From a virus, in the IMG/VR virus record IMGVR_UViG_3300033153_007511, positions 1 to 22,882 of that record: 22,882 bases of DNA; one strand, 5' to 3'. Numbering within the stretch: the first letter of the stretch is position 1; the number at the start of each line of letters is the position of its first letter. Positions 8,401-13,606 of the stretch are shown here, in pieces. The position numbers and the translations under genes are program-made. The notes beneath the pieces are model-generated. The model had not been told where the DNA came from and did no database searches. It was given only the letters and a program-made list of their open reading frames with translations.

Positions 8401-10017
8401 ACAGACAAACTAACCTATGGTAACTGTGAAGTAGTACCGTTTGGAACTGCTACGTTGAGTGGGGCGAGTTGGACGGAGAAAACTGCAAGTGCTGCTTGGT
8501 CTACTAGAAGAGGTCATGCTTCTGTGGTCTTTGACAATAAGATGTGGGTTATTGGAGGATGGAATGGTACACAATTTTTCAACGGGGTTTATTCTTCCCT
8601 AGACGGTATTAATTGGGTGACTGTTTTACCAAACGGTCACGGAGGCACTGAACAATGGTCTCAAAGAAGTAACACAAGAGTAGTCGTCTTCGACAATAAG
8701 ATGTGGTTAGTCGGTGGTCGTACTGGCCCTGCATATCTTAATGATGTATATAGTTCAACTGATGGTGTGACTTGGGCATTGGCGACATCAAATGCAGGTT
8801 GGGATCTTAGGGTGTCCAATACTTTAGTGGTCTTTGACAACAAGATGTGGGTTATCGGTGGTTTGGACAGTTCGATGGTCTATCGGAATGATGTATGGTC
8901 CAGTAGTGACGGGATTAGTTGGGTAGAAGAAACGCCGAGTGCGAACTGGGGATCAAGATATGAGCATGTATCTGTGGTCTTTGACAACAAGATGTGGGTT
9001 ATCGGTGGTTATGCTGGTACATACATTCCTGATGTATGGTGTTCCGGTGATGGTATTAATTGGTCGGAGGTTGCAGACGGTTGTGACTTTAGACCATTTT
9101 CCCCTGTTGGATTAGTTGCAAATAATAAAATATTTTTACTTGGTGGATCTAGTGCTGAGGATAGCGGAGATGCCTCAAATGATATATGGTATTCAGAGGA
9201 TGGAGAATCTTGGAGTAAGATTCTCGTTTCAACTATATGGAGTGGGAGAGTTTATTTTTCTGGGGTGTTTTATGACAATAAGATGTTGATGTTTGGTGGT
9301 ATTGGGTCTTCTTATCTGAATGATGTATGGTGTGCAGAAGACGTTCTTTCAATAGGCGTAAAAAGAAAACTCAAAAACAATTGTGACTCAGACCTCGTAA
9401 TAGCCGAATCAGGAATAACTCTAACAGATACAATAGAATCAGCAAATCAAGTATGTGTTAGAGATGCAGTAGCAACTACAATAATGCCAAACAGAGAACT
9501 CACAATGACGTACAAGATTAATGCAACCATAGACAACACCTCTCCAATACTGACATTCAACGAGAACTTCTTTAAAGCGTTACAAGCAGCAATGCAAAAC
9601 GAACCCGTTGAGCTTAACCATACCAACACATACACAAACATTGTAAATCCTTTCTCGCTGTCAAATGGTGCAAGTATCCTAGGAGGGGCAGGTGTTCACA
9701 AAGAGGGTTTAGTAGTAGGAACGCAAGCGAATCCTGTATATAACGAACATGATTTGGGAATCGAATCATCACTCACGTACAGTGCACATACATATACCCC
9801 TCCCACAATAAATGGCTCAAAAACACAGATAGTAATATCAAGAGACATAACGAACGAAACGGGAAGTGATTTTGGGATAAACTGTTTCGCATTAAAAATA
9901 CTGACAGACACTTTTCCGTATTCTGAATATTCCATAATCCAAGGTGATCTAAACGAAACATTGCTGAAGAATCAAGTACTCACAATAACATTAACAATCT
10001 CAGCAGATACCGCATAG
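5422..10017 (+). CDS. Giant kelch-repeat protein, probable four-propeller adhesin or receptor-binding protein
   Basis: 1531 residues. Twenty-four kelch-type blades follow the pattern FdNKMWVIGG...NDVwSSsDGinW...R.gH, at about 51 residues each. First blades of successive sets of six are near residues 103, 407, 713 and 1039. The sets are marked by irregular joints: an altered joint (SSKDTFNNNAW) after blade 6, TTTGITLGSGTFGSSW after blade 12, and a longer linker (TDTALEDIQNNGTDKLTYGN) after blade 18. This fits four six-bladed beta-propellers. Residues 1-100 are a separate N-terminal region. Residues 1312-1531 are a beta-rich, non-repeat C-terminal domain, possibly for trimerisation or attachment. 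Kelch propellers bind proteins or glycans; host recognition is inferred from size, repeats and neighbours. There is a three-base gap after the previous stop and GAGG lies about 9 bases upstream. Confidence 0.88.
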   Translation: MKSHNIELGLRTITKDEHGCILRDSNFNSNKNAESSIQAGDKTFPMRSPVKTLFDGLDNSFRNNAGVLPKLKAVHTNGSDWEEKTTVAPWGDRGDFNPVEYQGKLWVIGGSDGTTYYNDVWSSEDGENWREVLANDATPPGTQFPQRRGHQVYSFDDKLWVVGGYTGAAYLNDVWNSTDGITWANNLADTGSPGADQFSRRSYFTGCVFNDRMWVIAGTTGTLTNEVWSTADGTDWDNEGASAHFTARQLLVCTIFNNEMFIFGGHDGSPTNDVWSSVDGASWTDESATSQFSARSGLSAVTVDGKMWVFGGTTGTIADTANAQNDVWWSVNGSVWTQGGKSGFWKSRTRQGAVAFKNQIYLMGGVASTNVNDVWSSKDTFNNNAWDEVDDSADWVGRNGHRSVVFQNKMWIIGGWNDIADYNGVYSSPDGTAWSTVLSEGHGQFTARRQHTLLVYDNKMWIIGGFIDPATSLNDVYSSPDGVTWTQETASAAFSARSGHASLVYDNKMWVLGGSDGARKNDVYWSTDGSTWNTATISAGWSGRVISSGIVFDNKMWLIGGDDGSAKSDVWSSSDGVTWIEETPDGAFGGSFGSICTTFNNRIFIVAAAGDSDSVWSSSNGKDWTKDESDAEWVGRWYHNVLTFKNKIWILGGKNGSGNLNDVWSWNPYPTTTGITLGSGTFGSSWSEILADDATPPSTQFNQRECSSLVFNNKLWIIGGFDSTNYFNDVWSSSDGINWTEVLADGHGQWSQRRLHQISVFDNKMWVFGGTTNISELNDVYSSYDGVTWTQTTAAAEWPIRSSFSSLVFDNKMWVMGGYSSTVNRNDVYSSSDGITWNEETSSADWDARRGHTTLVFDNRMWVFGGYGSGTTYNVWSSSDGINWVEEASAIWMGRRYVGSCVFNNKMYVSCGYTTASLDDVWSSEDGINWSEVSSSLGIGTRYVIGMSVFDNKLWIMGGITDSSNLNDVWATNITTTAVDPTDTALEDIQNNGTDKLTYGNCEVVPFGTATLSGASWTEKTASAAWSTRRGHASVVFDNKMWVIGGWNGTQFFNGVYSSLDGINWVTVLPNGHGGTEQWSQRSNTRVVVFDNKMWLVGGRTGPAYLNDVYSSTDGVTWALATSNAGWDLRVSNTLVVFDNKMWVIGGLDSSMVYRNDVWSSSDGISWVEETPSANWGSRYEHVSVVFDNKMWVIGGYAGTYIPDVWCSGDGINWSEVADGCDFRPFSPVGLVANNKIFLLGGSSAEDSGDASNDIWYSEDGESWSKILVSTIWSGRVYFSGVFYDNKMLMFGGIGSSYLNDVWCAEDVLSIGVKRKLKNNCDSDLVIAESGITLTDTIESANQVCVRDAVATTIMPNRELTMTYKINATIDNTSPILTFNENFFKALQAAMQNEPVELNHTNTYTNIVNPFSLSNGASILGGAGVHKEGLVVGTQANPVYNEHDLGIESSLTYSAHTYTPPTINGSKTQIVISRDITNETGSDFGINCFALKILTDTFPYSEYSIIQGDLNETLLKNQVLTITLTISADTA
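8827..8863 (+). repeat. 37-bp exact direct repeat inside the kelch gene (second copy 8974-9010)
   Basis: The 37 bases at 8827-8863 recur without change at 8974-9010, encoding the VVFDNKMWVIGG core of two neighbouring blades in the fourth propeller. The spacing of 147 bp (49 codons) is one blade, so recombination between them would remove or add a whole blade in frame. Confidence 0.85.
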
Positions 10018-10027
10018 GAGGAATATT

Positions 10028-10148
10028 ATGAATTTGAGAAACTACAGACCAAAACAACTATTCCAAATATGGTGAAGTAGCATGGTTAATTATTCTCCAG
10101 ACATTTTTTGTATTCTGTTTTGGTTTCACTGTATTTCAAACACACTGA
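10028..10148 (+). pseudogene. Small membrane-protein mini-gene after the kelch gene, apparent 1-base frameshift
   Basis: A strong ribosome site (TAGGAGG, 10015-10021) overlaps the kelch stop and is followed by ATG 10028, but the frame stops after 15 codons at 10075. One base fewer in the AAAA run at 10051-10054 would give a 39-residue protein. Its start would be MNLRNYRPNNYSKYGEVAW, then a hydrophobic helix LIILQTFFVFCFGFTVF, ending at 10148. Either the gene is broken, or the run is miscalled, or the short peptide is the product. It overlaps the minus-strand candidate at 10086-10249, so at most one is likely genuine over that stretch. Confidence 0.35.
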
Positions 10149-10249
10149 ATGAGAGAAATACAGGAGCATAAAAAGTCCCACTGTTAAACTAAATAGTCCT
10201 GCTGAGATTAGAAGATCCCCGAAATTAGCGTTAGTCTGTATTTTTTCAT
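10086..10249 (-). pseudogene. Small single-helix membrane protein, apparent 1-base frameshift at its start
   Basis: Directly after the stop of the gene at 10251-10451 an ATG (10249-10247) is followed by six A, and the frame stops after 13 codons. With one more A the reading frame continues for 54 residues: an MKKIQTNANFGD start, a hydrophobic segment LLISAGLFSLTVGLFMLLY, then a charged Cys-containing tail ending KKCLENN at 10086. The operon position, one base after the previous stop, fits the leftward cluster. The upstream GGAGG is 15 bases away, which is far. It could be a real gene with a homopolymer miscall, a slippage site, or a decayed gene. Confidence 0.35.
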
Positions 10250-10250
10250 T

Positions 10251-10451
10251 TTATCTTCTTTTTTCCTCCACTTCTACATATTTAACATTTAAACCATCCA
10301 CCCTGTCCGAAGAATCACACATTCTACCAGGGCAACCCGTACCCTCGTAGTAACATCCTTCACATCCTTCGGCTATGGTCGCTTCTACAACACGAACTCT
10401 GCCAACACTAAAGGTATCCCCAACTTTATACTCTCTCATAATCTCCTTCAT
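10251..10451 (-). CDS. Small Cys-rich phage protein (possible zinc-binding)
   Basis: 66 residues. An opening KVGDTFSVGRVRVVEA is followed by four Cys (residues about 30, 33, 40 and 45) in a CEGCYYEGTGC...C arrangement and a C-terminal DGLNVKYVEVEE strand. I recall the same plan in many short phage proteins of unknown function. The Cys spacing could bind one zinc ion. The start overlaps the upstream stop (TAATG) with GGGAG 7 bases before it, so it is translationally coupled to the membrane protein at 10451-10717. No function can be assigned. Confidence 0.7.
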   Translation of the reverse strand: MKEIMREYKVGDTFSVGRVRVVEATIAEGCEGCYYEGTGCPGRMCDSSDRVDGLNVKYVEVEEKRR

Positions 10452-10717
10452 TATTTTTCTCCCTTATGTCTTTGTTGATTTAACTTCCTGGCGTGTTGCA
10501 TTACGCTGACCAATCTTAAAAAAGTGATAACGGCTACAACTAAAGGCGACCATAAGAACCATAATAGTATTTTAACCCCTATCAAGACAAACTCTTCTTC
10601 TTCTGTCCATCTCAGGGTGTTCCCTTCCGACAACTTCCAGGCATGGTATATGACTGAAAGAATAAATCCTATTGCATAAAGTAAAGCTATCGTGTTTATT
10701 GCATATGATGTGTTCAT
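10451..10717 (-). CDS. Small two-helix membrane protein, unknown
   Basis: 88 residues with two hydrophobic segments: about residues 7-25 (INTIALLYAIGFILSVIYH region) and 43-66 (FVLIGVKILLWFLWSPLVVAVI region). A charged hairpin (TEEEE) separates them and a basic tail (RKLNQQRHKGEK) follows. This predicts an inner-membrane hairpin. A GGAGAAGTAAC ribosome site precedes the ATG. It lies in the leftward cluster whose promoter is at 11042-11069. Holin-like topology is possible but nothing specific supports it, and no endolysin gene is adjacent. Confidence 0.65.
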   Translation of the reverse strand: MNTSYAINTIALLYAIGFILSVIYHAWKLSEGNTLRWTEEEEFVLIGVKILLWFLWSPLVVAVITFLRLVSVMQHARKLNQQRHKGEK

Positions 10718-10763
10718 GTTACTTCTCCTTCATTTTTTAACATTTTAGTTCCTTCGTTTTATT

Positions 10764-11003
10764 TCAAAAAACACCCGTAGTTTCTATCGTCAACCGTTTT
10801 TGCAAAAAATATACAATATTTGACGCAACCCTCTCATCTATAAGATCACGTGCAATTAGCCCATCAAAAAATATTTTTATTTCTTCTTTGATACTCTGGT
10901 GAGCCGCAACACTATTAAGTGAAGAATACTTTGCTATTAAATTATTCCAAAATTCATCTAATTTATAATTTTTTGGTCCTACTGTGATATTAATATCATT
11001 CAT
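10764..11003 (-). CDS. Hypothetical small protein, first gene of leftward unit
   Basis: 79 residues from ATG 11003-11001, chosen because AAGGAG lies 7 bases upstream; the longer frame would need a TTG at 11027 that lies upstream of this site. The sequence is mostly helical and charged (KLDEFWNNLIAKYSSL, IKEEIKIFFDGLIARDLID). No membrane segment, Cys pairs or recognised motif. It follows the promoter at 11042-11069 by about 40 bases and is probably expressed early with the two genes after it. Confidence 0.6.
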   Translation of the reverse strand: MNDINITVGPKNYKLDEFWNNLIAKYSSLNSVAAHQSIKEEIKIFFDGLIARDLIDERVASNIVYFLQKRLTIETTGVF

Positions 11004-11041
11004 TTTGTTCTCCTTAACAAGTGTCAATCAACTACAATAGC

Positions 11042-11069
11042 AGTATACTTCATTCTATGAAGTTGTCAA
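11042..11069 (-). promoter_or_regulatory. Leftward sigma70 promoter with a palindrome between the boxes
   Basis: Minus strand: TTGACA (11069-11064), 16-bp spacer, TATACT (11047-11042). The spacer is a perfect inverted repeat, ACTTCAT-AGA-ATGAAGT (11047-11063), a position where a bound repressor would block polymerase. Unlike the four related promoters it lacks TGTGG before the -10 box. Confidence 0.7.
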
Positions 11070-11075
11070 CAAAAA

Positions 11076-11083
11076 TATAAATA
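11076..11083 (+). promoter_or_regulatory. Late promoter TATAAATA for the 11112-11579 gene
   Basis: TATAAATA starts 7 bases from the -35 box of the leftward promoter, pointing the other way, 28 bases before the ATG at 11112. Same back-to-back layout as 673-726 and 18897-18956. Confidence 0.65.
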
Positions 11084-11111
11084 TTTTTAAATAACCTGAA
11101 TGGAGGAAGGA

Positions 11112-11579
11112 ATGAAAGTTTACAAGGCAGTATTAAAGATGTTAGTAGAGAAAGGCAGAGTGGCACAAAACATAGACAGCACAACCAAAACAGAACTAGA
11201 CACATTGATTGACAATCTATCAAAAGAATCACATTTTCAAATCAAGTATTCTGATTTCGATCAAGTTGCGTCTACCAACATCACGTTTGATGATTTGAAT
11301 AGAACTGCGACATCTAGTGATACAAATGCGGAATTAGTGACAAATCAATTGTCATTGAGTGATATTAGTATTAAGTCTCTACACGTAAATTCAACAGGAG
11401 CAACAGTGAATCAAATCACAACTGACAACACTGTTTTTCATATAGTCCCTGAATTTAATATCAATGAAGAAATTTTAGAGGCTGTACAAGTTATTGATTT
11501 TAGAATTAAGATTATTGTTTCTGGATCAGGTGATGTTGTATCTGGTATGGAATTGGTTTACGACTCTGTAGATGTTTGA
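11112..11579 (+). CDS. Hypothetical late protein
   Basis: 155 residues from ATG 11112, chosen over the ATG at 11100 because GGAGGAAGGA lies immediately before the second one. The N-terminus (MKVYKAVLKMLVEKGRV) is helical; the rest is Thr/Ser/Asp-rich with a predicted beta-type C-terminal half (VIDFRIKIIVSGSGDVVSGM). No signal peptide, membrane helix or known motif. A late promoter just upstream and its position between host-contact and tail genes suggest a virion component. Its TGA abuts the TAA of the convergent gene at 11580, so its transcript must run into that gene. Confidence 0.6.
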   Translation: MKVYKAVLKMLVEKGRVAQNIDSTTKTELDTLIDNLSKESHFQIKYSDFDQVASTNITFDDLNRTATSSDTNAELVTNQLSLSDISIKSLHVNSTGATVNQITTDNTVFHIVPEFNINEEILEAVQVIDFRIKIIVSGSGDVVSGMELVYDSVDV

Positions 11580-11876
11580 TTATGAACCGTGCACATAGTT
11601 GAGTGTTGATTCTTTGAAATTGTGTGTTATTTCTTTAGCAGTAAATTCATTCCAATCTGCAAATTCAAATTGTGAGATTGATTTGTTATGTTCTAGCGGA
11701 GAGGACAATATATAGTTCTTCTTTGCCAACGACGCGATATACCCGGCGACTTGATGTTTGGTCAATTTTCCAAAATCACATTGATCAGAAGTTGTGAATT
11801 GTCCGCCTGTTTCTTTGATTGCACTTTCTGCAATGATGATTAAAACCTTTCTCTCTTCTTTGTTGATGCACAACAT
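11580..11876 (-). CDS. Small winged-helix-like putative transcription regulator
   Basis: 98 residues from ATG 11876-11874, which has GAGGTGA 6 bases upstream; twelve earlier in-frame residues precede it without a ribosome site. The pattern KVLIIIAESAIKETGGQF...DFGKLTKHQVAGYIASLAKKNYI (in parts, residues about 10-56) fits a winged helix-turn-helix in which LTKHQVAGYIASLAKKN would be the recognition region. Similar short phage proteins with 'LT..Q..GYlsSL.KKg.I' occur, from memory. It could regulate a nearby promoter, for instance its own, which holds a palindrome. Being monocistronic and early fits a regulator. DNA binding is inference. Confidence 0.55.
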   Translation of the reverse strand: MLCINKEERKVLIIIAESAIKETGGQFTTSDQCDFGKLTKHQVAGYIASLAKKNYILSSPLEHNKSISQFEFADWNEFTAKEITHNFKESTLNYVHGS

Positions 11877-11923
11877 AACGTCACCTCTTTCAAAAATTAA
11901 ATAAACAACCAACTTACATATAT

Positions 11924-11951
11924 ATTATACCACATCTGTGGTGGATGTCAA
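11924..11951 (-). promoter_or_regulatory. Leftward sigma70 promoter with operator-like palindrome
   Basis: Minus strand: TTGACA (11951-11946), 16-bp spacer, TATAAT (11929-11924), with TGG before the -10. A palindrome ACCACA-TC-TGTGGT (11929-11942) covers the -10 edge and spacer, a plausible operator for the winged-helix protein it drives. Confidence 0.8.
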
Positions 11952-11985
11952 GAAAAAGTGAAGAAAAGTGAAAAATAATTATATT

Positions 11986-12072
11986 GTCATACAAGCACGA
12001 AAACGGTTTACCCTTGCTTTGGTATTCGGAAACCGTTTTCGTTGCACCACGAGCCACACAGTTGCTTAAATC
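11986..12072 (+). repeat. 87-bp element, copy 1 (inverted partner at 19416-19502); candidate structured RNA
   Basis: Aligns end to end, without gaps, with the reverse complement of 19416-19502 at about 80% identity; both are 87 bases. The best-conserved block is the 24 bases around GTTTTCGTTGCACCACGAGCC (copy 1 about 12035-12058). Copy 1 contains a strong hairpin: GCA plus CGAAAACGGTTT (11995-12009) pairs with AAACCGTTTTCG, a bulged T and TGC (12030-12045). A second small hairpin AGTTG/CAACT is at 12060-12076. No T-run follows, so it is not a standard terminator. It lies upstream of the gene at 12183 and downstream of the rightward transcript that crosses 11579. Confidence 0.7.
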
Positions 12073-12136
12073 AACTATCTACTACCAAGACGGATCCCAA
12101 AAAGTGATACTTATTTAAAACATAAATACAAAACAA

Positions 12137-12144
12137 TATAAATA
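12137..12144 (+). promoter_or_regulatory. Late promoter TATAAATA for the 12183 gene
   Basis: TATAAATA followed by AT, 38 bases before ATG 12183, with GGAG at 12174-12177. It starts the block leading to the sheath gene. Confidence 0.65.
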
Positions 12145-12182
12145 ATACCAGTATAATATTTTTTTAATATAATGGAGTAATC

Positions 12183-12956
12183 ATGAAACCATATTTCAAA
12201 TGGGCAATTTTTCTTGTTTTTGTGCTGTTGATCGCAATTTTGATATCGAGTGATACAGGAAACACTTTAATAAACTGGATCATATCATTTAGCAACAGCA
12301 CAAACACCGGCAAGGGGATAATAACAGCACTGATAGGTGGGCTGTTTGCTGTCATTGCAGCATACATAAAAACAGTCCTTTATAATGCAACAACCCACGC
12401 ATCAACAGAAATCAAAATCGGGTATGAAAACATAACCGAGAAAATACTAAATTTGACAAATACAATTGACATAACTAGAAAAGACATAGAGAGTTTGAGA
12501 CATGATTTTTCAGAGATGAAATTAAGCCAATCCACACGAGAGGAGTACGAGAAGCAACTAACCAAAGTTATCAACACTGCAATTGGTTATTTCAACGTTG
12601 ATAGTGATTTGCAATCATTTGTCAGATACCAAGCAGAAGAGTTCAAGAATTTCACAGTCAGCATTCAACAAAAAGATTTAAAAGATTTGGAATATGAAGA
12701 TATAAAACAATCTGGCATAACATTAGCAGAAACTATCTATCAACGATCGTGCGAACTACTTGGAAATGAAGCAGCAAACTATTACAGAGACAATTGTTAT
12801 CTAGGTGATTGGAAAATATTTATGAACAAGGTTAAATATATCATTAACGATCCGGTGAATAATAAAAATTATAGGTTCTTTTCGGAGTCAACAACATATT
12901 TACAAACATCTATGTCAAGAACGTTAGAATGCTGGATGAATTACAATAAAAAATAG
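12183..12956 (+). CDS. Membrane protein with two N-terminal helices and a large helical cytoplasmic domain
   Basis: 257 residues. Two hydrophobic segments: residues about 7-23 (WAIFLVFVLLIAILISS region) and 45-66 (GIITALIGGLFAVIAAYIKTVL region). After them a heptad-like helical stretch (about 80-125: ITEKILNLTNTIDITRKDIESL) suggests a coiled coil, followed by a helical C-terminal domain. Polarity predicts both ends in the cytoplasm. No known motif is visible. It has a late promoter and sits 8 bases before the sheath C-terminal homologue, so it is expressed with tail genes. A membrane-anchored late assembly or lysis factor is possible; the T4 holin has only one helix and a periplasmic domain, so it is not an obvious match. 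Confidence 0.7.
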   Translation: MKPYFKWAIFLVFVLLIAILISSDTGNTLINWIISFSNSTNTGKGIITALIGGLFAVIAAYIKTVLYNATTHASTEIKIGYENITEKILNLTNTIDITRKDIESLRHDFSEMKLSQSTREEYEKQLTKVINTAIGYFNVDSDLQSFVRYQAEEFKNFTVSIQQKDLKDLEYEDIKQSGITLAETIYQRSCELLGNEAANYYRDNCYLGDWKIFMNKVKYIINDPVNNKNYRFFSESTTYLQTSMSRTLECWMNYNKK

Positions 12957-12964
12957 GTGATATC

Positions 12965-13555
12965 ATGTCAAACAGAGAAAATTTGGTATACTTCAACAAC
13001 CAAAAAACACAGCAAAATCCATATACTAATACACTAGAAGAGTATGGAGTGTCAGGGGATGTTGCAGGGGTGGTGATACAGAAATTAAATTCCCGGGAAT
13101 TTTCCGAGATAGCAGGTTCAACCAATTCAGATATAAAAAACATAGTATCTATTAATCAATACACTTATGATGAAGCACTTGAAAAAGAAAAAGACAACGA
13201 GAACATCATAGAGCGACTAGGGGATAAATTTTTTATACACGGGAACACAACAAACAAAACAGACAAAGAGCACATGACCGCATATCTAAATATTAAATTG
13301 TTAGTAATGTATATAGATAAAGGACTAAGCAAGTATTTTGACAATATGATAGGTTCTAATTTTTCTGATAAAAGGATATTGAGGCGACTAGAAGGGAAGA
13401 TGGAAGAAATATCAGGAAATGTGAAAAGATATTTAAGGGATTTTGCATACGAGATAACCTATGAAGATGATAAAAGGAAGATAGATGTTGATATATTTCA
13501 GGCATACAATAAACCAATAGGGAAAATAAAATTAAACATACAGCAAATTGATTAG
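12965..13555 (+). CDS. Stand-alone homologue of the tail-sheath C-terminal domain
   Basis: 196 residues. Residues 109-133 (starting NIKLLVMYIDKGLSKYFDNM) align with residues 681-704 of the full sheath at 13607-15985 (starting NAVLVVTRDMKVLSKLLDNY), sharing N, L, V, K, LSK, DN, I and N in register without gaps. Preceding 'hGn.T' and 'WGqkT' also correspond. The rest follows sheath C-terminal logic: FSDKRILRRLEGKMEEISGNVKRYL in two overlapping helices, then IDVDIFQAYNKPIGKI, matching sheath VVDFYVRPAKAVEYI. There is no sheath N-terminal or middle domain; residues 1-90 are different. In contractile tails this domain builds the inter-subunit mesh and contacts the initiator and terminator, so a cap, initiator or regulator role is inferred. 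AGGTGAT precedes the ATG. The alignment was made by eye. Confidence 0.6.
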   Translation: MSNRENLVYFNNQKTQQNPYTNTLEEYGVSGDVAGVVIQKLNSREFSEIAGSTNSDIKNIVSINQYTYDEALEKEKDNENIIERLGDKFFIHGNTTNKTDKEHMTAYLNIKLLVMYIDKGLSKYFDNMIGSNFSDKRILRRLEGKMEEISGNVKRYLRDFAYEITYEDDKRKIDVDIFQAYNKPIGKIKLNIQQID

Positions 13556-13562
13556 TGTAAAT

Positions 13563-13570
13563 TATAAATA
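13563..13570 (+). promoter_or_regulatory. Late promoter TATAAATA for the tail sheath
   Basis: TATAAATA followed by AT, 36 bases before the sheath ATG, with GAGGAGAA at 13593-13600. It starts 7 bases after the stop of the upstream gene. Confidence 0.7.
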
Positions 13571-13606
13571 ATGTTAGTATTTAATAACTTTAGAGGAGAA
13601 TAAAAA

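Noticed and set aside
6027-9961. Minus-strand open frames opposite the kelch gene
   Set aside because: Recur at the same place in successive repeats as a by-product of the repeated coding sequence; no start signals.
5422-10017. Diversity-generating retroelement target
   Set aside because: No template repeat with adenine-specific changes and no reverse transcriptase gene in the window.
11986-12072. tRNA or rho-independent terminator
   Set aside because: No cloverleaf or T-arm sequence, and no T-run after the hairpin on either strand.
12164-13143. Minus-strand open frames opposite the membrane protein and sheath C-terminal homologue
   Set aside because: Antisense shadows lacking ribosome sites; the + strand genes have late promoter, ribosome sites and family similarity.
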